Shown here in pieces: positions 22,489 through 30,377 of a stretch of 36,122 nucleotides of DNA. This DNA comes from Candidatus Bathyarchaeota archaeon. GTDB taxonomy: Archaea; Thermoproteota; Bathyarchaeia; RBG-16-48-13; JAGTRE01. Numbering within the stretch: position 1 is the stretch's first letter; every line of letters starts with the position of its first letter. A program made the position numbers and the translations under genes. The DNA lies in NCBI GenBank assembly GCA_018396415.1, contig JAGTRE010000012.1:1-36122 (forward strand), read 5' to 3'. Below the pieces are notes generated by a model. That model searched no databases. It had not been told where the DNA came from and saw only the letters and a program-made list of their open reading frames with translations.

Positions 22489-23391
22489 TTGGAAATGAGC
22501 TTTATTAATTTTCATGTAATTCCACAACGCGTTTTCTCCGGCGTCTATAAACCGTTCGACGAAGCAGATTATGTTGTTCTTGGAGTTCCATATGATGGAA
22601 CCAGTACCTATCGCGCGGGATCGCGGTTCGGCCCGCAAGCCATCCGGGAGGCATCACTCAACATTGAAACTTACAGTTTACGGACAGGGCTTGACGTTGA
22701 GGATTTAAAAATCTGTGACCTAGGTGACTTAAACATTGCAGAAGGTTTAACGGAAACTCTGCGAAGGCTTGAAAAGGTTTTAGGCAATATCATTGTTGGC
22801 AAGAAACTTCCAGTGATACTCGGCGGGGAACACTCCCTAACGCTCGGCGCAGTTAAGGCATTTGGAACTAATGTTGCAGTCCTTGATTTTGACGCTCATA
22901 TGGATCTAAGAGACGAATATATGCAAAGTCTGTTATCTCACACTACCTTTATGCGTAGGTTGGCTGAACTGATTGGTCCTGAGAGGATTATTGAAGTTGG
23001 TGTACGAGCACTCTGTAAAGCAGATTTGGAATATGCAAATAAAACTGGTCTCACTTATATAACTGCGCATGAACTACATCATGTTAGCGCAGAGAAAGTA
23101 GTTCAAACGATTCGAGATAAACTAGCTAACTTCAATAAAATCTATTTAACAATCGATATCGATGTCCTCGACCCGTCTGTAGCTCCAGCTGTAGGAAATC
23201 CAGAACCCGAGGGAATAAACACTCACATGCTTCTCGATTTGCTTCAAGGTGTCTGCGACACGCGGTTTTGCGGCTTCGACCTAGTTGAGGTATCACCACA
23301 CTACGATTCAGGTGGAACTGCTACTCAAGCAGCTCGCATTATCTTTGAAACGCTCTGTTTTATTGAGAAAAGCCGCCGAGAAATCGTGTAA
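22489..23391 (+). CDS. speB: Agmatinase-like ureohydrolase
   Basis: 300 residues of the arginase/agmatinase family, hydrolysing a guanidino group to urea. All manganese-ligand motifs are present: GGEHSLT, DFDAHMDLR and IDIDVLDPSVAP. Agmatine to putrescine is the commonest archaeal reaction, but guanidinobutyrase and related activities share these motifs. TTG 22489 has GGTG five bases upstream; ATG 22495 is the alternative. No polyamine gene is adjacent. Confidence 0.88.
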   Translation: MEMSFINFHVIPQRVFSGVYKPFDEADYVVLGVPYDGTSTYRAGSRFGPQAIREASLNIETYSLRTGLDVEDLKICDLGDLNIAEGLTETLRRLEKVLGNIIVGKKLPVILGGEHSLTLGAVKAFGTNVAVLDFDAHMDLRDEYMQSLLSHTTFMRRLAELIGPERIIEVGVRALCKADLEYANKTGLTYITAHELHHVSAEKVVQTIRDKLANFNKIYLTIDIDVLDPSVAPAVGNPEPEGINTHMLLDLLQGVCDTRFCGFDLVEVSPHYDSGGTATQAARIIFETLCFIEKSRREIV

Positions 23392-23538
23392 CTATTTCTA
23401 TTCATCGTGCCAGTTAGTTGAACCTGTTTTGCTGAAGCGCAAAGTTTTAGTCTTTCGAATGTGTATGAGCAAGAAATCCCGCGGGCTTTCAGCCTTGGAT
23501 AGCTCGCATTTACAGACAACAACAATCTTGGAGGATGT

Positions 23539-24237
23539 TTGAACTTAGCCTCAACTACCATAGTTGAAGCCATGGATTCTCGATGTGATTCGATGAATGG
23601 TCGAGTTCCGCAGGGATCCGGAGATTTCTTTCTTGATGGCCTACGTGTTCTTAAAGCTAATTGGATTAAAATCTTGATTTTCAACATTCTGTATTTCGGG
23701 GCATTCACTGTCGGAGTCATCTATGGGTTAAGCAATCCTGCACAACAACTCACGTTAGCTCGACTGGTTCAAATAGAACTTCGAAATAATCCCACAAGCC
23801 GAATTGTGCTCGATGCTCTCATGCGTCGAGACATGTTAACAGCTACAGTATTTACATTTATTCACAATCTCATTTATCCAGCGCTTTTAATTTCGACTTG
23901 TGGCGGGCTGCTAATTCTTCCATTAATCCTCAATATATGGCAGTACTTCATACTCGGAGTCATTTTTAGCCCGACTACCATGGCTCACGTTTTCGTATTA
24001 ACTCTATCTTTCCCAGTGCTTCTCATGGAAACTGAAAGCTACGTCTTCGCATCTATAGTGGGATTAAACTTAACACTCGGGTTAATCAAACCAAATCTTT
24101 TGTACAAAGACATGAAATTAACGAGAAAACAAGCCCTTAGGCAATCATTAAATGCTTGCGTAGCGGTCTATATTTGGATAATTACCATTTTACTTGTTTC
24201 AGCCGCAATCGAGATTTTCACTTTAACAGCAATTTAA
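23539..24237 (+). CDS. Multi-pass membrane protein, possibly SpoIIM-like (DUF95)
   Basis: 232 residues. TTG 23539 is preceded by GGAGG at four bases. About 35 soluble residues lead into membrane segments at about 43-62, 108-135, 138-155, 165-180 and 205-228. The pattern (KANWIKILIFNILYFGAFTV, a long loop, then a re-entrant central part and ETESYVFASIVGLNL) resembles archaeal SpoIIM/DUF95 proteins, whose role outside sporulation is unknown. It could be an unrelated integral membrane protein. It follows the ureohydrolase by about 150 bases that hold no supported gene. Confidence 0.55.
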   Translation: MNLASTTIVEAMDSRCDSMNGRVPQGSGDFFLDGLRVLKANWIKILIFNILYFGAFTVGVIYGLSNPAQQLTLARLVQIELRNNPTSRIVLDALMRRDMLTATVFTFIHNLIYPALLISTCGGLLILPLILNIWQYFILGVIFSPTTMAHVFVLTLSFPVLLMETESYVFASIVGLNLTLGLIKPNLLYKDMKLTRKQALRQSLNACVAVYIWIITILLVSAAIEIFTLTAI

Positions 24238-24249
24238 AGTTGCACTTCG

Positions 24250-24618
24250 TCACTTGAATGAACCTTTATCTAGAGTATCCTCCATTTTTCGATACCATTC
24301 TTCGACGATATCTCGAATGAGTTTTTTCACGCGCTCAGCTGGGGTAGCTTCATAGACAAAAAAGTAGCCGCCACGATCAATAATCCTTTCCTTTCTATGG
24401 GCTAATCCTTTACCGACAAGGTTGCCGAGTATTCTTTGCGCCGTCGGGCGGCTTCTTCTAGTTTTCTTAGCCAGATCTTTCACGGTCATTGGTCCACCCT
24501 TCAGTAAGGTAAGGTAAGCACTCAACTCCACTTCTTGAAGTCCCAAAGCACATCGGGCTAAATCTCTTAGCTCAATTCGTGTCGCGGCTAAATGTGACCG
24601 CATTTCCTCCAGAACCAT
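24250..24618 (-). CDS. TrmB-like winged-helix regulator
   Basis: 122 residues: an N-terminal helix, then a TrmB-type winged helix (LGLQEVELSAYLTLLKGGPM, VKDLAKKTRRSRPTAQRILG, LVGKGLAHRKERIIDRGGYF) and a C-terminal helix (ERVKKLIRDIVEEWYRKM) likely to dimerise. There is no sugar-binding domain. It faces the thioredoxin-like gene over a short AT-rich promoter containing an imperfect palindrome, so it probably controls that redox locus and itself. Confidence 0.82.
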   Translation of the reverse strand: MVLEEMRSHLAATRIELRDLARCALGLQEVELSAYLTLLKGGPMTVKDLAKKTRRSRPTAQRILGNLVGKGLAHRKERIIDRGGYFFVYEATPAERVKKLIRDIVEEWYRKMEDTLDKGSFK

Positions 24619-24632
24619 AAAATCAACCGTTT

Positions 24633-24649
24633 GTTTACAATTGATAAAC
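24633..24649. promoter_or_regulatory. Candidate operator of the TrmB-like regulator
   Basis: GTTTACAATTGATAAAC has 5-bp inverted arms (GTTTA/TAAAC) around a seven-base centre. It lies 15 bases before the regulator's ATG and upstream of the TATA elements (24662-24668, 24675-24683) of the divergent thioredoxin-like gene. Autoregulation is inferred from position only. Confidence 0.4.
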
Positions 24650-24703
24650 TACCGTGATAAAGTATAAAAGCATCTTATAAATAAATCTTCCGTCAAAAGG
24701 GGG

Positions 24704-24989
24704 TTGCAAAACGCCAACCATAAAAATTGAAGTATTTTACACCCCTATTTGTCCCCACTGTCCTCACGCAATCGAAGTTGTACGCAAGGTTACTCCACAA
24801 TTCGGCGATAAAGTTCAAATCGAAGAAGTAAATGCCTGGACGCTAAATGGGCAACTCCGCGCGGCAAAGTACCACATTTACGCTGTACCAGCGATCGCGA
24901 TCGATGGGCAAGTGCGTTTTGTCGGGACTCCAAGTGAAGATAAATTAGCTAAAGTCTTGAAAGAAGAGTTTAAGAAGCTAAATCAGTGA
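24704..24989 (+). CDS. Thioredoxin/glutaredoxin-like CxxC protein, start unclear
   Basis: The frame encodes TIKIEVFYTPICPHCPHAIE, a thioredoxin-fold start with the CPHC active site. Then QIEEVNAWTLNGQLRAAKYH, the cis-Pro loop YAVPAIAIDGQ, and a final helix to TGA 24987-24989. It is about 85-90 residues, the size of archaeal mini-thioredoxins. No ATG, GTG or TTG lies in frame after the upstream stop. TTG 24704 joins the frame only if one A in the run 24708-24711 is removed. ACG 24711 or ATA 24720 would be non-standard starts. It could be a recent pseudogene. Confidence 0.65.
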
Positions 24990-24993
24990 AAAG

Positions 24994-25167
24994 ATGTTTA
25001 CTGGGCTTACTGTTGTCATAGTTGCAATAATGATCGTTGCTCCCTTTACCGCTTCATTTGTATCACACCAAGATTAGGTCTATCTGAGCAAGAGCTACAT
25101 TGATGGAAATGCATTCGAGTAAGTTATTAAGAAAGTTATCGAAAACTCAGAGGAGATGAAGGTATAG
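24994..25167 (+). pseudogene. Broken membrane gene of the redox locus
   Basis: ATG 24994 opens MFTGLTVVIVAIMIVAPFTA, a membrane segment, and meets TAG at 25075-25077. The same frame continues as VYLSKSYIDGNAFE, TAA at 25120-25122, then VIKKVIENSEEMKV and TAG. The reading stays protein-like across both stops, so a small secreted or membrane-anchored protein has decayed. It follows the thioredoxin-like stop by four bases. The family is not identified. Confidence 0.4.
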
Positions 25168-25169
25168 CA

Positions 25170-25334
25170 ATGTTGTGTCCGCTATGCAACCCTTGGACTC
25201 TCCTGCTTCTAATAGTAGGTTTGGTTCTAGTTCTTATAGGGGGATACTGGTTTCTCTCACTTGGGATAGTTTTCGTAGTTTTAGCTTTTCTCCTTCCTAT
25301 CCTTCTTCGTTTGAAGTATACAAAAACTAGATAA
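25170..25334 (+). CDS. 54-aa membrane peptide with an N-terminal CxxC
   Basis: From ATG 25170 (AAGG upstream) the product starts MLCPLCNPWT and continues into one long or two short hydrophobic helices (about 11-46), ending in a basic tail KYTKTR. The CPLC motif at the membrane face, directly behind a CPHC thioredoxin-like gene and a broken membrane gene, suggests an electron-relay or disulfide role. That is inference; no family is recognised. Confidence 0.5.
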   Translation: MLCPLCNPWTLLLLIVGLVLVLIGGYWFLSLGIVFVVLAFLLPILLRLKYTKTR

Positions 25335-25606
25335 TGCCGTGATTTACATGTTCTTGAAAGTTTATCTATATACGAGAGTTATCTCAATGATCGAAACTGT
25401 GAGCATCATTTTTTCAGTATTACAATGACGGATAGATGCTCAGAGACTACTAATTCAAAGGCTTACCATTTTTAAGTCGTCGTGTGAGGTTGGTAAATTT
25501 GCCCTCGATTCTGGGTTGGATATAGGTTTGGGTACATCGATATAATCATGAGAGGTATAACTAAATATCCCAATTATAATCTACCAACTAGACGAGGTGG
25601 GGCATC

Positions 25607-25945
25607 ATGCAAATCACTACAAAGGCCGATGTTGAGAAGGTTGAGGTAATGAAAGGTGTAACCCGATGGGTTCTGTTAAGCGGAGAAAAACTAATGGTAG
25701 TACTCTACGAAATAGAACCTGGAGTGGTTTTTCCAGAACATAGCCATCCACATGAACAGATGGGTTACATCATTAAAGGAAAAGCGGAGTATAAGGGTGG
25801 TGGAAAAGTACAGATCGCAGGAGAGGGGGCCGCCTATTATTTTCCCTCAAATGAAAAACATCAAATAACAACACTAGATGAGAAAAGCGTATTCATCGAT
25901 ATTTTTAGCCCGCCAAGGGAAGACTTCCTCGTGAAGAAGAAATAG
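25607..25945 (+). CDS. Single-domain cupin protein
   Basis: 112 residues forming one cupin barrel. The first motif is PGVVFPEHSHPHEQMGYIIKG, giving His, His, Glu-type ligands; the second ends FPSNEKHQI with the final His. It therefore probably binds a metal. It resembles the KdgF/cupin_2 group, but substrate and reaction cannot be read. ATG 25607 follows GAGGTGGGG closely, with TATA-like elements at 25555-25580. It stands alone. Confidence 0.82.
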   Translation: MQITTKADVEKVEVMKGVTRWVLLSGEKLMVVLYEIEPGVVFPEHSHPHEQMGYIIKGKAEYKGGGKVQIAGEGAAYYFPSNEKHQITTLDEKSVFIDIFSPPREDFLVKKK

Positions 25946-26366
25946 CATCATCCCTAACATTCTATCTTTTTTCTAAAACTGTATCCACGGAAGCTTATGG
26001 AAGCTCTTTAAAGCTCAACCAAGGATTGAACTCTGATAAAATTATGTTTTCGCGTAACTCTTTAATCGAGGAAGCCAGCTTTGCTCGCCCCAGAGGTATT
26101 TCCTACTATGGCAGAAGTACCGGAGGCTCTCACGGTAAACTAGAATCGGAAGTTCGGACATCTCTCCCTTAGGCTCCATAAATAATTACACGGTCGCGAA
26201 AAATAAAAATAACCGTGGAGTAAGCTGGCAGACTGAAATACGCTGGTGTACCTTTAGATGTATTTATGTCAGCCAGAGCTTGCCATTTTTTCGGCAAAAT
26301 AGAGATCAATATTTGTTTTTCTTAACACGTTTCTCAAAGTTGGAGCTCTCTAAATTTAAATCTCAT
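25946..26366. other. Intergenic, no supported gene
   Basis: About 420 bases between the cupin gene and the end of the ABC ATPase gene. I see no frame with both a plausible start and protein-like composition. An 11-codon frame near 26110 (MAEVPEALTV) is too short to judge. T-rich runs at 26311-26320 could end neighbouring transcripts. Confidence 0.5.
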
Positions 26367-27191
26367 TTACTCCAGGGGATGAAATGTGTATTTGCTGATT
26401 AGCGAAATGATTTTGTCGTGAACCTCAAAAAATGCTGGGTCCTTGAGGTTTCTAGGGCGGGGAATGTCAATTTTTAAATCATCGATCACCGTCCCAGGTC
26501 TCGGCGACATTACAATAACTCTATCAGCCATATAAACTGCTTCTAGTACATTATGGGTTACCATTAAACATGTCTTTATTGGGAGATTTGGGTCCTCCCA
26601 TAACCGTAATACTTCTTTCCGGAGTGTTTCAGCTGTCATGGCGTCTAGGGATGAAAACGGCTCGTCCATAAGAAGAACTTCTGGTTCAACTACAAGGGCA
26701 CGTGCGATTCCAACCCGCTGCCGCATTCCCCCAGATAACTCTCTGGGATAGCTTTTTTCGAAACCCTCCAACCCAACTAGCTCTATATACTTTAACGACA
26801 ACTCACGACGCTTCCTCGGGTCTTTTGGAAACCCTCGGGCGTCTAATCCAATCTCCACATTTTCTAAGACAGTCTTCCATGGAAACAGTGCAAAGGTTTG
26901 AAATATCATACTGATCTTTGGGTTAGGTTGAGAAATTGGTTCTCCATGGAATAAAATTTCCCCTTCTGTAGGCCTATCGATCCCTGCAACCATTCTAAGG
27001 AGGGTTGACTTGCCACAGCCAGATGGACCGACAAGGCAACAGAATTCATCTTCTTTGACACTAAACGTTACATTCCTAATGGCCTCGATGTTTTTCCCTT
27101 CTGCGAAGAACGATTTGGAGACGTTTTTGAATTCCAAAAGTGGCAAGCCTCTCCCCCGATTAGGCGAATCTATACCTTCCCATTCTCTCAT
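26367..27191 (-). CDS. ABC transporter ATPase, NitT/TauT (SsuB/TauB) type
   Basis: 274 residues. Nucleotide-binding subunit with Walker A GPSGCGKSTLLRM, Q-loop MIFQTFALFPWKTV, signature LSGGMRQRVGIARAL, Walker B VLLMDEPFSSLD and switch His in VTHN. The family imports nitrate, taurine, sulfonates, thiamine precursors or similar small solutes. It overlaps the end of the second permease gene by 32 bases, so it is coupled to it. No substrate-binding protein gene is adjacent. Confidence 0.93.
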   Translation of the reverse strand: MREWEGIDSPNRGRGLPLLEFKNVSKSFFAEGKNIEAIRNVTFSVKEDEFCCLVGPSGCGKSTLLRMVAGIDRPTEGEILFHGEPISQPNPKISMIFQTFALFPWKTVLENVEIGLDARGFPKDPRKRRELSLKYIELVGLEGFEKSYPRELSGGMRQRVGIARALVVEPEVLLMDEPFSSLDAMTAETLRKEVLRLWEDPNLPIKTCLMVTHNVLEAVYMADRVIVMSPRPGTVIDDLKIDIPRPRNLKDPAFFEVHDKIISLISKYTFHPLE

Positions 27192-28080
27192 AAAGTCTAT
27201 GCCATATAAACAGGTTAAGCATGATAATAGTTAAGGACATAGTAATTAATGTAACGACGACAAGGGTTGTGCTACCATATTCCCACGCAGCTATAGCAAG
27301 GAAAGATCCGAGTCCAGGAACCTTGTACACATGTCCAGCGTAGATAACATATTCTGAAACGATTAAGGCGTTCCAGCCCCCTCCCCAAGCTTGTACGCTT
27401 CCACTTATTAGCCCTGGATAAATTGCGGGAAGAAGTACGTGTCGAATATACTGAAGTTTGTGGAGGCCAAAAACTTGAGCTGCCTCTTTAATATCTTTAG
27501 GTATAGTCAAAATAGCCCCGATAATGTTGAAAGTGAGGTACCATAGCATACCGGTCATGGCAAGTGCAATGGATGCAAGTTCGAGTCCTAAGAAGCTTCC
27601 GTGGAAAATTCCGATAAGGTAAATTACTATTATCGGGAAGAAAGCGAGTGCAGGTATTGATTGCATAATATCAAAAATTGGAACGAGGATGTGCTCCAAT
27701 GTTTTTGAGTGGGTTGCAATTAGGCTTAACAACAAAGCTAATCCAAGGCTGATAAAATACGCGAGGGTCAGGCGTAATATCGAACGCGCGGCGTAGTATG
27801 GGAGACTATATGCTTCAGGGTGAGTTTGAATAGCTTTGATAGCGTCCAATAGTGAGGGGATAATCACTGCTCCAACCCTTGGGCTTAGACCGATGGCGAC
27901 TATAATTGTAAGAAAAATTAGAACAAGAATGCCGGCGAGAATGTACCATAGTCGATGATGCTTAGGCCTTATATCCCTTCGTGCAGGGCGTAGGTGAGGC
28001 CAGCGCCAGTGTACATTAAGCTTTCTGAATGATCCAATAGGTGAAGAGTGCCATCCGTTCCCAAGCTTGGAGTCACTCAT
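27160..28080 (-). CDS. ABC transporter permease, SsuC/TauC type (second)
   Basis: 306 residues, with a basic cytosolic N-terminus of about 45 residues and six membrane segments. The coupling-helix EAA loop reads KEAAQVFGLHKLQYIRHVLL followed by PAIYPGLISG. It is a paralogue of the permease encoded just upstream (8-base overlap), and the pair would form a heterodimeric channel driven by the ATPase encoded downstream. Confidence 0.9.
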   Translation of the reverse strand: MSDSKLGNGWHSSPIGSFRKLNVHWRWPHLRPARRDIRPKHHRLWYILAGILVLIFLTIIVAIGLSPRVGAVIIPSLLDAIKAIQTHPEAYSLPYYAARSILRLTLAYFISLGLALLLSLIATHSKTLEHILVPIFDIMQSIPALAFFPIIVIYLIGIFHGSFLGLELASIALAMTGMLWYLTFNIIGAILTIPKDIKEAAQVFGLHKLQYIRHVLLPAIYPGLISGSVQAWGGGWNALIVSEYVIYAGHVYKVPGLGSFLAIAAWEYGSTTLVVVTLITMSLTIIMLNLFIWHRLYERMGRYRFA

Positions 28081-28930
28081 ACTTGTACTTCTCCGAATGT
28101 TCCATCAAAGGATGCCAAACCAGCCGATTGATCACTGCTATAACGCTCGCCAAAACGATCAGGCCAAAAATGGCAAGGGTTTCATCTCCGTAGACATATG
28201 CAGCCTTATCTAGAAAGGCTCCAATGCCAGGCAACCAGTATGTCCTATCTCCATATTGAATGTATTCGCAGGCAATTAGGAAATACCAGCCACCACCCCA
28301 CGCTAAGATACTACCAGCGATGAGCGACGGGTAAATGGCTGGAAACACGATGTGGCGGAGATACTTAAAGCCGCGGAGTCCAAAAACTCGAGCTGCTTCT
28401 ATTACGTCGTTGGGAATAGTTTTAACCCCGCTGATAACGCCAAATGCTACCGCCCAAGCCATGCCGGTAAAGATTAAAAGAATTGAGGCTAGTTCAAGCC
28501 CGATCTCACTGCCATGAAACGTTTCAACGAAAAAAATTACAGCTGCAGGCAAATAGCCCAAAACAGGGACAGACTGAAGAATGTCAAGCATTGGTATCAA
28601 CACGTGGGAAAGCCTTCTAAACATGCCGGCAGCAATTCCGTAGGTTAATCCAAAAGCTAAAACAAATATGTACGCCACGGTCATCCTGAGTAATGTACGG
28701 GCAACATAATATGGAATATTCCAGATGTCCGGGTACTTCGCAATGCTAGTGGTAATCTCAATGAATATCCACTTAAGCCAAATGTAAGATGCAAGTGCGG
28801 TTACAATAATGAAAAATAAGATAATCAGGACAACTGTGCTGAGGCGAGACTGTCGCGGCGGTCTACGCTCCGACGTACTGCCAATCCCTTCTACGGTAGG
28901 GTTTAAGAACTTAATCCAACTTGCAACCAT
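28073..28930 (-). CDS. ABC transporter permease, SsuC/TauC type (first)
   Basis: 285 residues with about six membrane segments and the EAA loop IEAARVFGLRGFKYLRHIVF, then PAIYPSLIAG. It is close in sequence to the next permease, implying gene duplication. ATG 28930 is only 21 bases after the RNA methyltransferase stop on the same strand, so the transporter may be read from that upstream promoter. Substrate unknown. Confidence 0.9.
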   Translation of the reverse strand: MVASWIKFLNPTVEGIGSTSERRPPRQSRLSTVVLIILFFIIVTALASYIWLKWIFIEITTSIAKYPDIWNIPYYVARTLLRMTVAYIFVLAFGLTYGIAAGMFRRLSHVLIPMLDILQSVPVLGYLPAAVIFFVETFHGSEIGLELASILLIFTGMAWAVAFGVISGVKTIPNDVIEAARVFGLRGFKYLRHIVFPAIYPSLIAGSILAWGGGWYFLIACEYIQYGDRTYWLPGIGAFLDKAAYVYGDETLAIFGLIVLASVIAVINRLVWHPLMEHSEKYKYE

Positions 28931-28951
28931 CTAGCGATAAAGCTTACGATT

Positions 28952-30313
28952 TTAATTCTCTCGAACCAACTTGGCTACGAAGAATCCATTTGTGTTGTGG
29001 ATGTGGGGGTATAATCTCTGGCACTGGAATAATCCACGCAGCCCGGGAAGCCCAATTTTTGGCTTTGCGTCTACTAGTTTGAATTCAGGGTGCCATTTTA
29101 AGAACCGTTCAATGAGGATTTCATTTTCTTCTAGCGTGATACTGCAAGTTGAATATACTAAGGAACCTCCGTCTTTAACCAAATCAGCGCATGCGTTAAG
29201 CATCATCCATTGAAGCTTCGCCAGTCCACGGACTGCCCGAAGATCAACTCGCCATTTTGCTGAAGGCGTCTTCCAAAAGGCACCTGTACTACTGCAGGGC
29301 GGATCCAAGAGAACTAGGTCAGCTTTAACCTCGATGGGGAGCGTATGGCAAGCATCTGCAATAATTGGGTAGGCGATTTTAACCCCCATTCTAGACAACT
29401 CTCGTTTAAGAATTAGCGTCCTGCGCGGTGAGTAATCGATTGAGTAAATACAACCTTGATTTTCCATAATTTGTGCGAGGTAGGTTGTTTTCGCTCCGGG
29501 TGCTGCGCAAATGTCTAAGACCGTCATTTTCGGTTTGGGATCCGCAATTTCTATGCATAGGCAGCTAGCCAGATCTTGAATGAAAAAATTGCCTTCAGCA
29601 TAGGCATCGGTTTTAACTAGCGGTATGTCGCTAGCGAGGACGCGGTAAAGATGGCGAAGTCCAGTCACGTGTTCCAGCATTATCTTGGCTTGCCTAATTT
29701 TTGCAACTAAATCCTCCTCATTTCCCTTAAGTGTATTAATACGAATGTAGGTCGGAGGAATTTCCAAGCTTTTTCTAAGAAACTTCAATGCCTGGTCACG
29801 CCCAAGAAGGCGGAAACAGTAGCGTACAAACCAAGTTGGATGAAAGGTTTTAAGGCCAACTTTTTCCTCATCACTTAGCCCGATGAAAATTTTGTCAATG
29901 TTAATTGTGGGGATTTTGCCTAAGACGCTTTCAATTTTGTTCATCTCGTGCCAGCCTAGAATCGATCGCCCTAACGCAGCAATTTTAGACGCATGTTGAG
30001 GGTTAGCACTCTTCGAGAAGAGCATCCAATATGTATAGAGTTTAAGAAATGCGCGAATGCCTAATCTAAAATCATGTAATGAGTTAGGGGCTAAAACCGA
30101 ATTTATGATTCTGTCGATTGCATTCTGCCTTCTGAGGGTTTCCTTTACCAGTCTATGAGCTATCCTAAGAGTTGCGCGATCGCTAATTTTTAACTGCTCA
30201 GCAGTTTGGCTAAGGGCTAATCGACCGCTCCAACCTCTCAACTCAACCCAACTCAACGCTTCAATTGCTAAAGTCCACGCATTTCGCAAGACATCCTTAA
30301 CCAAACACATCAA
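28952..30313 (-). CDS. NOL1/NOP2/Sun-family RNA m5C methyltransferase
   Basis: 453 residues. An N-terminal NusB-like helical domain (about 1-140) precedes a SAM-dependent methyltransferase. Motif I is LDICAAPGAKTTYLAQ. The two cysteines of the NSUN mechanism are in LLDPPCSSTGAF and STCSITLEENE. The product is 5-methylcytosine in rRNA or tRNA; the RNA target cannot be assigned. It starts at TTG 30313 or ATG 30310, and is divergent from polB across a 64-base shared promoter (TTTTATCA at about 30331-30338). Confidence 0.93.
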   Translation of the reverse strand: MMCLVKDVLRNAWTLAIEALSWVELRGWSGRLALSQTAEQLKISDRATLRIAHRLVKETLRRQNAIDRIINSVLAPNSLHDFRLGIRAFLKLYTYWMLFSKSANPQHASKIAALGRSILGWHEMNKIESVLGKIPTINIDKIFIGLSDEEKVGLKTFHPTWFVRYCFRLLGRDQALKFLRKSLEIPPTYIRINTLKGNEEDLVAKIRQAKIMLEHVTGLRHLYRVLASDIPLVKTDAYAEGNFFIQDLASCLCIEIADPKPKMTVLDICAAPGAKTTYLAQIMENQGCIYSIDYSPRRTLILKRELSRMGVKIAYPIIADACHTLPIEVKADLVLLDPPCSSTGAFWKTPSAKWRVDLRAVRGLAKLQWMMLNACADLVKDGGSLVYSTCSITLEENEILIERFLKWHPEFKLVDAKPKIGLPGLRGLFQCQRLYPHIHNTNGFFVAKLVREN

Positions 30314-30377
30314 CCTTCTAGAGAGTAACTTTTATCATAGAATCATCTAAAGCCTATGTTGGCGGAGCAGGCAACGC

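Noticed and set aside
23285-23542. 85-codon frame spanning the end of the ureohydrolase and the spacer
   Set aside because: Its first half overlaps conserved coding sequence in another frame. The last 27 codons have no ribosome site or family pattern.
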